Source: Brevundimonas sp. UBA7534
GTDB lineage: Bacteria > Pseudomonadota > Alphaproteobacteria > Caulobacterales > Caulobacteraceae
Assembly (NCBI RefSeq): GCF_002479325.1
Contig: NZ_DLMO01000116.1
Span: 42,064-47,861 of the forward strand
Direction: 5' to 3'
Length of the DNA stretch: 5,798 bases
The position numbers and the translations under genes were made by a program. The notes under the pieces are model-generated. The model was not told the origin of the DNA and searched no databases. It saw only the letters and a program-made list of their open reading frames with translations. Position 1 is the first letter of the stretch. Each line of letters starts with the position of its first letter. Of the stretch, positions 1 through 5,081 are shown piece by piece.

Positions 1-60
1 GTCAGGGCAGCGGCATTTGGAGAGTTGGCGGGTTCGGCCTGACATTCCGCCACCTGCTCC

Positions 61-168
61 CGTCATCCCAGGGCTTGTCCCTGGGATCCAGACTCCCGGT
101 TCCGCTGCAGGGCGCACAGTCGTCCGACACCGGGAGTCTGGATCCTCGCCACGAGGGCGAGGATGACG
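61..168. repeat. Mirror-symmetric palindromic intergenic repeat (REP/BIME-like)
   Basis: Two 40-bp units lie in inverted orientation (61-100 and 129-168) around a 28-bp spacer. The outer 8 bp (CGTCATCC at 61-68, GGATGACG at 161-168) and the inner 17 bp (84-100 against 129-145) are perfectly complementary. The middle of each unit forms its own 9-bp hairpin with a 5-nt loop: ATCCCAGGG/CCCTGGGAT at 65-73 and 79-87, and ATCCTCGCC/GGCGAGGAT at 142-150 and 156-164. The two hairpins differ in sequence but keep full pairing. As RNA or extruded DNA the element could fold either as one long stem or as a clover of hairpins. Units beginning CGTCATCC with an internal hairpin are, from memory, typical dispersed palindromes of alphaproteobacterial genomes. 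Dispersal in this genome cannot be tested from one window. It could also help terminate transcription entering from the left. Confidence 0.85.
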
Positions 169-243
169 GAAAACGAGGGGGCGCACGCCGCCCCAACGTG
201 CTGTCCCCTGACGAGGCGCCGTGCGAGCTTCAAGAGCCCCTCC

Positions 244-292
244 ACCCCGCCTGCGGCGGCGGTCCCCCTCCCCATCGCAGGCGATGGGGAGG
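244..292. repeat. Tandem hairpin pair downstream of the methyltransferase gene, possible terminator
   Basis: Hairpin one is a perfect 11-bp stem, CCTCCCCATCG (267-277) with CGATGGGGAGG (282-292) and a CAGG loop. Hairpin two pairs ACC+CCGCC (244-251) with GGCGG+GGT (255-263) around a TGC loop, with one bulged C at 260. On the minus strand they begin 10 nt after the methyltransferase stop codon, a natural place for termination. Neither is followed by a T-run on that strand, so classical intrinsic termination is unproven. The arrangement, a CCTCCCC...GGGGAGG hairpin followed by a second GC hairpin and GGTGGAGGGGC on the minus strand, resembles a composite repeat I remember from Caulobacterales intergenic regions. 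Confidence 0.6.
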
Positions 293-302
293 AGACGGGG
301 CC

Positions 303-1061
303 TCACCAGTCCAGCGCGACGTCGCCGCGCAGAACCGCCTCGGCTTCTGGCGCGTGCTTGGCGCCCGATCGGTCGTGGAGGACCAAGGGCGGCAGGAGGC
401 GCAGGGGCGCGCGGGCGGTCTTGACGGCATGGACCAGAACCCGCTTGGCCGGTTGGTCGGCGAACGGGTGGATGGGGCGCACGGCGACGGCGCCGGCCTT
501 GTCTCCCAGCAGCGCAAGAAGGTCGGCCAGCCGGTCGGCGCGGTGGATGACGACGATGCGACCGCCCTCGCGCACCGCCTTCAGCAGGAACGCCGTCCAG
601 GCCTGAAGGCCGTCGTCGGCCATCCAGGCGCCGCGCTTTGCTTCGGCCGGGGCGCGCAGGGTCGCGGGGTCGTCGAAGAAGGGCGGATTCGACACGGCCC
701 AGTCGAACGGCGGCAGGTCGAGGGCGCGAAATCCTTTGGCGACGTCTCCCGTGCGAATCGTCGTGCGATCCTCGACCCCGTTCAGGCCGGCGTTGTCCCG
801 CGCCAGCGCGGCCATCAGGGGATCGCGCTCCAGACCGGTCAGAACCGCTTCCGGGCGTCGCGCCGCGATCTGCATCAGAACGCCGCCTGCGCCGCAGCCC
901 GCCTCAAGCACGCGCTGGCCGGGCAGGGCGGGGACGGCGGCGGCCAGCAGCGCGGCGTCCAGGCCGGCGCGATAGCCGCGCGCAGGCTGGCGAAGGCGCA
1001 CCCGACCGTTCAGCAGGCCGTTCTCGACAATGTCCGGCGACGCCGGGACGGGCTGATCCAA
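303..1061 (-). CDS. TrmN6/YfiC-like N6-adenine methyltransferase
   Basis: A 252-residue cytoplasmic SAM-dependent methyltransferase of the COG4123 type, close in length to E. coli TrmN6 (about 245), which makes m6A37 in tRNA1(Val). The N-terminal GYRAGLDAALLAA segment (29-41) matches the family's pre-motif. Motif I is VLEAGCGAGG (51-60), the acidic motif II residue is E78 in GLERD, D106 in TGDV precedes the catalytic region, and the N6-adenine motif NPPFF is at 125-129. The C-terminus (about 150-200) completes a Rossmann fold. The start is TTG at 1061: an in-frame TGA lies two codons upstream, no ATG occurs before residue 63, and AAGGAG (1070-1075) sits 8 nt ahead. It is divergent from the polyprenyl synthase gene, 123 bp apart. 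The family is clear. The exact substrate is inferred, because related enzymes methylate other RNAs or proteins. Confidence 0.85.
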   Translation of the reverse strand: MDQPVPASPDIVENGLLNGRVRLRQPARGYRAGLDAALLAAAVPALPGQRVLEAGCGAGGVLMQIAARRPEAVLTGLERDPLMAALARDNAGLNGVEDRTTIRTGDVAKGFRALDLPPFDWAVSNPPFFDDPATLRAPAEAKRGAWMADDGLQAWTAFLLKAVREGGRIVVIHRADRLADLLALLGDKAGAVAVRPIHPFADQPAKRVLVHAVKTARAPLRLLPPLVLHDRSGAKHAPEAEAVLRGDVALDW

Positions 1062-1069
1062 GCCTCAAT

Positions 1070-1086
1070 CTCCTTGACCCTCAAGG
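1070..1086 (-). promoter_or_regulatory. Shine-Dalgarno within a small hairpin, methyltransferase gene
   Basis: On the minus strand AAGGAG (1070-1075) lies 8 nt before the TTG start and fixes that start. Its AAGG is the 3' arm of a 6-bp perfect stem, CCTTGA (1072-1077) with TCAAGG (1081-1086), loop of 3. In the mRNA this hairpin would partly cover the ribosome site and could mildly restrain initiation. The pairing is seen directly; any regulatory effect is inference. Confidence 0.5.
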
Positions 1087-1184
1087 GGCCGACCACCATT
1101 GTGCGCCGCATCGCGATCCGGCAAGTCGTTGGATCGTCATGCCTGCCGCGGACCGCCGCGCGCGCCTGTGAAAGAGTCTCTCCC

Positions 1185-2201
1185 TTGGACGTCGCCATCG
1201 CCGCCGCTGCCCGCCCGAAAGGGGACGTCGACGCCCTGGTTCGGCTGGCCCAGACCGACATGGCCGCCGTGGACGCCCTGATCCTGGACCGGATGCAGTC
1301 GGACGTGCCGATCATCCCCAAGCTGGCCGAGCATCTGGTGTCGGCCGGGGGCAAGCGGCTGCGTCCGCTGATCACCGTCGCCGCCGCGCGCGCGACCGGC
1401 GCGACCGGCGATATCGACGCGCCCCGGAAGCTGGCCGCCGCGGTCGAGTTCATCCACACCGCCACCCTGCTGCACGACGACATCGTGGACGCCTCGGAAC
1501 TGCGCCGGGGCAAGGTGGCGGCCCATCTGATCTGGGGCGCTCCCACCAGCGTCCTGGTTGGCGACTTCCTGTTCGCCCGCGCCTTCGAACTGATGGTCGA
1601 GACGGATTCGATGCGCGCCCTGGGCATTCTGGCCGAGGCGTCGCGCGTCATCTCCGAGGGCGAGGTGCTGCAGCTGACGCGCGCCCACGACCTGAACCTG
1701 GACCAGGCCACCTATCTGCAGATCATCTCGGCCAAGACCGCCGAACTGTTCGCCGCCGCCGCCGAGGCGGGCGCGGTGGGCGCCGGCGCCGATCCGGCTG
1801 CGATCAAAGCCCTGCGCGACTACGGCATGGCGCTGGGCATCGCCTTCCAGCTGGCCGACGACGCGCTGGACTACGGCGCGACAGCCGAGGCCCTGGGCAA
1901 GAACGCCGGCGACGATTTCAACGAGGGCAAGGCGACCCTGCCGCTGCTGCTGGGCGTGGCGCGCACGCGCGGCCGCGAAGAGGCCTTTTGGGAGCGCACC
2001 ATCACCAAGGGCGAGCGCACGCCCGAAGACTTCGGCCGGGCGCGCGAACTAATTGTCGGCTCGGGCGCCATCGGGGCCACGCTGGATCTGGCCGGAGACT
2101 ACGCCGACCGGGCCAAGGCGGCTTTGTCGGCCCTGCCGGCGTCGGACTGGCGCGCCGCGCTGGAGGATCTGGCCGATTTCGCGGTGTCGCGCGCCGCTTG
2201 A
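1185..2201 (+). CDS. ispB: Polyprenyl (probably decaprenyl) diphosphate synthase, IspB type
   Basis: A 338-residue trans-prenyltransferase that extends allylic diphosphates with isopentenyl diphosphate to make the ubiquinone side chain. Motifs in order are GGKRLRP (55-61), the first Asp-rich motif DDIVD (98-102), R107-R108, K184-T185, FQLADDALD with the second Asp-rich motif at 225-229, and GDDFNEGKATLP (242-253). All are intact, so it should be active. Small residues upstream of the first Asp motif (HTATLLH) fit a long-chain product. C50 is inferred because alphaproteobacteria usually carry ubiquinone-10. The frame is open far upstream, so the start is a choice. TTG at 1185 has AAAGAG 8 nt ahead and places the family N-terminus (AQTDMAAV, 22-29) about 12 residues later than in E. 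coli IspB. Upstream in-frame TTG 1074 and GTG 1101 are less likely. It heads a two-gene operon. Confidence 0.93.
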   Translation: MDVAIAAAARPKGDVDALVRLAQTDMAAVDALILDRMQSDVPIIPKLAEHLVSAGGKRLRPLITVAAARATGATGDIDAPRKLAAAVEFIHTATLLHDDIVDASELRRGKVAAHLIWGAPTSVLVGDFLFARAFELMVETDSMRALGILAEASRVISEGEVLQLTRAHDLNLDQATYLQIISAKTAELFAAAAEAGAVGAGADPAAIKALRDYGMALGIAFQLADDALDYGATAEALGKNAGDDFNEGKATLPLLLGVARTRGREEAFWERTITKGERTPEDFGRARELIVGSGAIGATLDLAGDYADRAKAALSALPASDWRAALEDLADFAVSRAA

Positions 2202-2833
2202 CCGAGACTGCGGATACGCTCGACCAACAGGTCCGCACCGCCGACCTCGACCGCTGGCTGTCCAGTCGCCTGGTCGCGGATGACCGCGCCCGCGCTGACC
2301 TGATCACGCTCTACGCCTTCGAAGCCGAGCTGATGAGCATCCCTACGCGCGTGACCCAGCCGCTGCTGGCCGAGATGCGCTACACTTGGTGGGCGGAACA
2401 GATGGACGGCGTCTTCGCCGGCGTGCCGCGCAAGGGCCATCCGGTGCTGGAGGCCCTGACCGATCTCGTCGCGCGTCACGGCCTGGACCGCGCGCCGTTC
2501 GACGCCCTGATCGACGCCCATATCGGCCGGGTGCGCGAACAGCCGCACGATCTTGACGCCTTCTACGTCGGCCCGATGCAGGTCGGTGTGCGGATACTGG
2601 CGGGCGAAGGCCATGATGCAGCCGTGGCGCCCGTCGGCCGGGTCTGGGGACTGGCGCAGGCCGGTCGGGCGAAGGAAGCGTCGTCCCTGAAGCGAGCAGC
2701 CAATGCCGCGTTGAAACGCCTGCCGCCCGAGGGATTCCCAGCCGTCGCCCACGCCGCCCTGACCGATCCCAACCGGCCCGAACCGCTGAAGCGGCTCAGG
2801 CTGATCGCGGCGTCCTTCGTCGGACGCATCTGA
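2198..2833 (+). CDS. Short squalene/phytoene synthase-fold protein, NDUFAF6-like
   Basis: A 211-residue protein whose first 110 residues match the squalene/phytoene synthase superfamily branch that includes the mitochondrial complex I assembly factor NDUFAF6. Visible segments are LYAFEAELMSIP (38-49), EMRYTWWAEQMDGVFAG (59-75), KGHPVLEAL (79-87), HGLDRAPFDALIDA (94-107) and YVGPMQVGVRILAG (123-136). The Asp-rich substrate motifs are absent: where true synthases have YAFCR..DD, this has YAFEAEL. The second Asp motif is also missing, so prenyl synthase activity is unlikely. It is shorter than the usual 270-280 residues; a stretch after about residue 145 is condensed. No frameshift is evident. 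TTG at 2198 overlaps the ispB stop as TTGA, with no good Shine-Dalgarno, so translation is probably coupled to ispB. A role in respiratory complex I or quinone biology is inferred only from relatives and from its partner gene. Confidence 0.8.
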   Translation: MTETADTLDQQVRTADLDRWLSSRLVADDRARADLITLYAFEAELMSIPTRVTQPLLAEMRYTWWAEQMDGVFAGVPRKGHPVLEALTDLVARHGLDRAPFDALIDAHIGRVREQPHDLDAFYVGPMQVGVRILAGEGHDAAVAPVGRVWGLAQAGRAKEASSLKRAANAALKRLPPEGFPAVAHAALTDPNRPEPLKRLRLIAASFVGRI

Positions 2834-2853
2834 AGTCGCGCCCGACTTCAGAT
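2828..2853 (+). terminator. Hairpin terminator of the ispB operon
   Basis: A perfect 11-bp stem, ATCTGAAGTCG (2828-2838) with CGACTTCAGAT (2843-2853), closes a CGCC tetraloop. The left arm contains the last codon (ATC) and the TGA stop of the upstream gene. No T-run follows (CGCGCTTGCG), so release may be weak or need Rho, or the stem may mainly protect the 3' end. Its position before a gene that has its own ribosome site makes termination the simplest reading. Confidence 0.7.
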
Positions 2854-2902
2854 CGCGCTTGCGCCGGCCCTCGATAGGGGCTGCTGTGGCGACGAACAGC
2901 GT

Positions 2903-2906
2903 GGAG
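2903..2906 (+). promoter_or_regulatory. Shine-Dalgarno GGAG for the VIT-family gene
   Basis: GGAG lies 7 nt ahead of the GTG at 2914 and decides that start. The 80-bp gap behind the preceding gene (2834-2913) has no clear -35/-10 pair that I can name. A GATAGG at 2873-2878 is the nearest -10-like word but lacks a -35 at proper distance. Confidence 0.7.
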
Positions 2907-2913
2907 ATCCGCC

Positions 2914-3609
2914 GTGTCGCGAACCCATTTGGAACGTCATCTGATCGCCCGTATCGGATGGCTGAGAGCCGCAGTCCTGGGCGCCAACGACGGCCTCCTT
3001 TCCACCTCCAGCCTGATCGTCGGCGTGGCCGCGTCCGGAGCCCCGAAAACGGCGGTTCTGGTGTCGGGCGTGGCGGGTCTGGTCGCGGGCGCCATGTCCA
3101 TGGCGGCCGGTGAATATGTGTCCGTCAGCTCTCAGTCGGACACCGAAAAAGCCGACCTGGCCCGGGAAGCCGCCGAATTGGCCGCCGCGCCCGAGGCTGA
3201 ACGGGATGAACTGGCGGCGATCTATGTCGAACGGGGCGTTCTGCCCGAAACGGCACGGGCTGTCGCTGAACAGCTGATGGCGCACGATTCGCTCGGTGCC
3301 CATGCGCGCGACGAATTGGGCATCTCCAGCTTCACGACGGCGCGGCCGGTCCAGGCGGCGTTGACGTCCGCCGCCACTTTCGCCGCGGGCGCCGCCTTGC
3401 CCCTGGCGACGGTCGCCATTGCGCCGACCAGCGGGCTGTTAATCTGGGTCGCGGCCAGCGCCGTCGCCGGTCTGATCGCGCTGGGGGCCTTGGGCGCGCG
3501 GGCGGGCGGGGCCGACATCGGCCGGTCCGTGGTTCGCGTCGCCTTCTGGGGCGTGCTGGCCATGGCGGTCACGGCCGTGATCGGACGGGTGTTCGGGACG
3601 GTGGTCTAG
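2914..3609 (+). CDS. VIT1/CCC1-family Fe2+/Mn2+ transporter
   Basis: A 231-residue inner-membrane protein of the vacuolar iron transporter (VIT/CCC1) family, which exports Fe2+ or Mn2+ from the cytoplasm, commonly by proton antiport. The N-terminal half has the signatures AVLGANDGLLSTSSLIVGVA (20-39, with D26 equivalent to the transport Asp) and AGAMSMAAGEYVSVSSQSD (58-76, metal-path M61, M63 and E67). An acidic cytoplasmic segment (about 78-135, many Glu, M122) matches the metal-binding domain between TM2 and TM3. Three further hydrophobic helices lie near 147-168, 171-195 and 206-228. There is no N-terminal ferritin-like domain, unlike MbfA-type fusions. GTG start with GGAG at good spacing. 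Its TAG overlaps the stop of the converging trmFO. Metal specificity cannot be read from sequence, and I see no clear Fur, Irr or MntR box upstream. Confidence 0.92.
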   Translation: MSRTHLERHLIARIGWLRAAVLGANDGLLSTSSLIVGVAASGAPKTAVLVSGVAGLVAGAMSMAAGEYVSVSSQSDTEKADLAREAAELAAAPEAERDELAAIYVERGVLPETARAVAEQLMAHDSLGAHARDELGISSFTTARPVQAALTSAATFAAGAALPLATVAIAPTSGLLIWVAASAVAGLIALGALGARAGGADIGRSVVRVAFWGVLAMAVTAVIGRVFGTVV

Positions 3610-5006
3610 GTCGCCGCGTCGCGCCAGGCCTTCAGGCTTTCCATCGCCCGGAGGCTCATCAGCCGCTTCTTGGCCCGGCCGCGTTCCTTCAGTGGAATCT
3701 TGACGCCGGCCTCATCGACCTTGGGCGCTTCCAGCGGCGGCAGCAGGCCATAGTTGATGTTCATCGGCTGGAACTTCGATCCCGCCAGATGCCCGCCGGT
3801 GATGTGTTCCACCAGGGCGCCCATAGCGGTCTCAGGCGGCGGCGGGGCCAAGTCGCGACCCAGCGCTTGCGCGGCGGCCAGACGGCCGGTCAGCAAGCCC
3901 ATGGCCGCGCTCTCGACATAGCCTTCGACCCCCGTCACCTGACCGGCGAAACGCAGGCGTGGTATCGCCTTCAGCCGCAGCTGCTTGTCCAGCAGTTGGG
4001 GACTGTTCAGATAGGTGTTGCGGTGAAGACCGCCCAGACGCGCGAACTGAGCGTTCTGCAGGCCGGGGATCATGCGGAAGACCTCGGCCTGCGCCCCGTG
4101 CTTCAGCTTGGTCTGGAAGCCGACCAGGTTGAACAGGGTGCCCAACGCATTGTCCTGGCGCAGCTGGACGATGGCGTAGGCCTTGACCAGCGGATCGCGC
4201 GGATTGGTCAGGCCAACGGGTTTCATCGGGCCGTGACGCAGGGTCTCGCGGCCGCGCTCGGCCATGACCTCGATGGGCAGGCAGCCGTCGAAATAGGGGA
4301 CGTTCTCCCAGTCCTTGAACTCGGCCTTGGGGCCGTCCAGCAGAGCGTCGATGAAGGCCTCGTACTGGGCCTTGTCCATCGGGCAGTTAACGTAGGCGGC
4401 CGCGTCTCCGCCCGGCCCTTCCTTGTCATAGCGCGACTGGCGCCAGGCGACGTCGAAATCGATCGAGTCGGCGTGGACGATGGGGGCGATGGCGTCGAAG
4501 AAGCTGAGGCTCTCTTCGCCCGTCGCCTTCAGGATGGCGTCGGCCAGGGCGGGGGAGGTCAGGGGGCCGGTGGCGACGATGACATTGTCCCACTCCTGCG
4601 GCGGCAGGCCTGCGATCTCTTCGCGGACGATGGTGATCAGGGGATGGGCTTCGAGACGGGCGGTCACGGCCTGGGAAAAGCCGTCGCGGTCGACGGCCAG
4701 GGCGCCGCCGGCGGGCACCTGGTTGGCGTCGCCCGAGGCCATGATGATCGAATCCAGCGCCCGCATCTCGGCGTGCAGCAGGCCGACGGCGTTGTATTCC
4801 CAATCGTCCGAGCGGAAGGAGTTGGAGCAGACCAGCTCGGCCAGGCCGTCGGTCTGGTGGGCGTCGGTCTTCACGCCGGGGACGCCGCGCATCTCGTGCA
4901 GGATGACGGGGACGCCGGACTGGGCGATCTGCCAGGCGGCCTCGGAGCCGGCCAGGCCGCCGCCGATGACGTGGACGGGGGAAACGGAAGCGGGGGAGGA
5001 GGTCAT
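3606..5006 (-). CDS. trmFO: Folate- and FAD-dependent tRNA m5U54 methyltransferase TrmFO
   Basis: A 466-residue cytoplasmic flavoprotein that methylates U54 in the T-loop of tRNAs, taking the methyl carbon from 5,10-methylenetetrahydrofolate with FAD and NAD(P)H. The FAD dinucleotide motif HVIGGGLAGSEAAW is at 12-25. Two cysteines match the catalytic pair described in B. subtilis TrmFO: C60 in ELVCSNSFRS and C242 in GCLPIEVMAERG. Other family signatures are QVPAGGALAVDRDGFS (96-111), IVATGPLTSPAL (143-154), GLHRNTYLNSP, the second FAD-binding stretch RLRFAGQVTGVEGY, and FQPMNINYGLLPPLE near the C-terminus. Length is normal for alphaproteobacteria. The ATG start has AGAAGG (5012-5017) 5 nt ahead. 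The gene converges on the VIT gene with shared stop bases and diverges from a membrane-protein gene through a 75-bp gap. Confidence 0.97.
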   Translation of the reverse strand: MTSSPASVSPVHVIGGGLAGSEAAWQIAQSGVPVILHEMRGVPGVKTDAHQTDGLAELVCSNSFRSDDWEYNAVGLLHAEMRALDSIIMASGDANQVPAGGALAVDRDGFSQAVTARLEAHPLITIVREEIAGLPPQEWDNVIVATGPLTSPALADAILKATGEESLSFFDAIAPIVHADSIDFDVAWRQSRYDKEGPGGDAAAYVNCPMDKAQYEAFIDALLDGPKAEFKDWENVPYFDGCLPIEVMAERGRETLRHGPMKPVGLTNPRDPLVKAYAIVQLRQDNALGTLFNLVGFQTKLKHGAQAEVFRMIPGLQNAQFARLGGLHRNTYLNSPQLLDKQLRLKAIPRLRFAGQVTGVEGYVESAAMGLLTGRLAAAQALGRDLAPPPPETAMGALVEHITGGHLAGSKFQPMNINYGLLPPLEAPKVDEAGVKIPLKERGRAKKRLMSLRAMESLKAWRDAAT

Positions 5007-5049
5007 CGCGGCCTTCTAGCGCCCGTCTGGCCGCAAGTCATGATCCCCT

Positions 5050-5057
5050 GCTATAGC
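5050..5057. promoter_or_regulatory. Palindromic -10 element between trmFO and the membrane-protein gene
   Basis: GCTATAGC fits the Caulobacter housekeeping -10 consensus (GCTANAWC type). Rightward, a weak -35 (TGGCCG, 5028-5033, four of six to TTGACG) precedes it by 17 bp. Transcription would begin near 5063, just before GGGGAG and the TTG start at 5082. The word is its own reverse complement, so it reads identically on the minus strand. There, transcription from about 5043 would give trmFO a leader of about 37 nt, though no good leftward -35 is seen. The match is observed; promoter activity in either direction is inferred. Confidence 0.5.
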
Positions 5058-5068
5058 GCGGACGGGTT

Positions 5069-5074
5069 GGGGAG
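5069..5074 (+). promoter_or_regulatory. Shine-Dalgarno GGGGAG deciding a TTG start
   Basis: GGGGAG lies 7 nt before TTG at 5082. It favours that start over two in-frame alternatives: ATG at 5040, upstream of the proposed -10 and without a ribosome site, and TTG at 5067, which overlaps the Shine-Dalgarno. Confidence 0.7.
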
Positions 5075-5081
5075 TTTCGCC

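Larger units (their letters stand above)
1..302. other. Intergenic region without a convincing gene
   Basis: No reading frame here has the codon pattern, start and ribosome site of a real gene. The region holds a 108-bp inverted repeat (61-168), a small GC-only hairpin (GGGGCG at 178-183 pairing with CGCCCC at 189-194, loop of 5), and a double hairpin (244-292) behind the methyltransferase gene. Between 195 and 243 I see nothing definable. A long plus-strand open frame that starts at 75 crosses this region and continues to 2201. Its first 370 codons lie antisense to the methyltransferase or in its upstream region and look like compositional openness. At the far left, TGA at 40-42 could end a gene entering from the left (last codons encoding AGSA), but 13 codons are too few to judge. 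Confidence 0.7.

Noticed and set aside
1..45. Possible gene ends at the left edge (plus frame stopping at 42, or a minus start ATG at 45)
   Set aside because: Either is possible, but only 13 to 15 codons are visible and neither has a recognisable motif.
1074..1102. Candidate ispB promoter with TTGACC at 1074-1079
   Set aside because: The -35 word is good, but at 17 bp the -10 would be CATTGT, a poor match, and the -35 bases are also explained by the methyltransferase ribosome site on the other strand.
75..1184. Plus-strand frame open for 370 codons upstream of the ispB start
   Set aside because: It is antisense to the methyltransferase gene, crosses the palindromic repeat and intergenic gap, and its translation resembles no protein. 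It is the mirror of strong codon bias, not a fused N-terminus of ispB.
1010..1711. Minus-strand frames opposite ispB (1010-1711 and 1137-1688)
   Set aside because: They are Arg/Ser- or Gly/His-rich low-complexity translations typical of shadow frames opposite a real GC-rich gene, with no ribosome site or known motif.
2198..2833. Squalene, phytoene or hopanoid biosynthesis operon with ispB
   Set aside because: The second protein lacks the Asp-rich catalytic motifs, and no cyclase, desaturase or HpnC/D/E-type partner is present.
4480..5019. Plus-strand 179-codon frame opposite trmFO
   Set aside because: It lies entirely within the unambiguous trmFO gene and has shadow-type composition.
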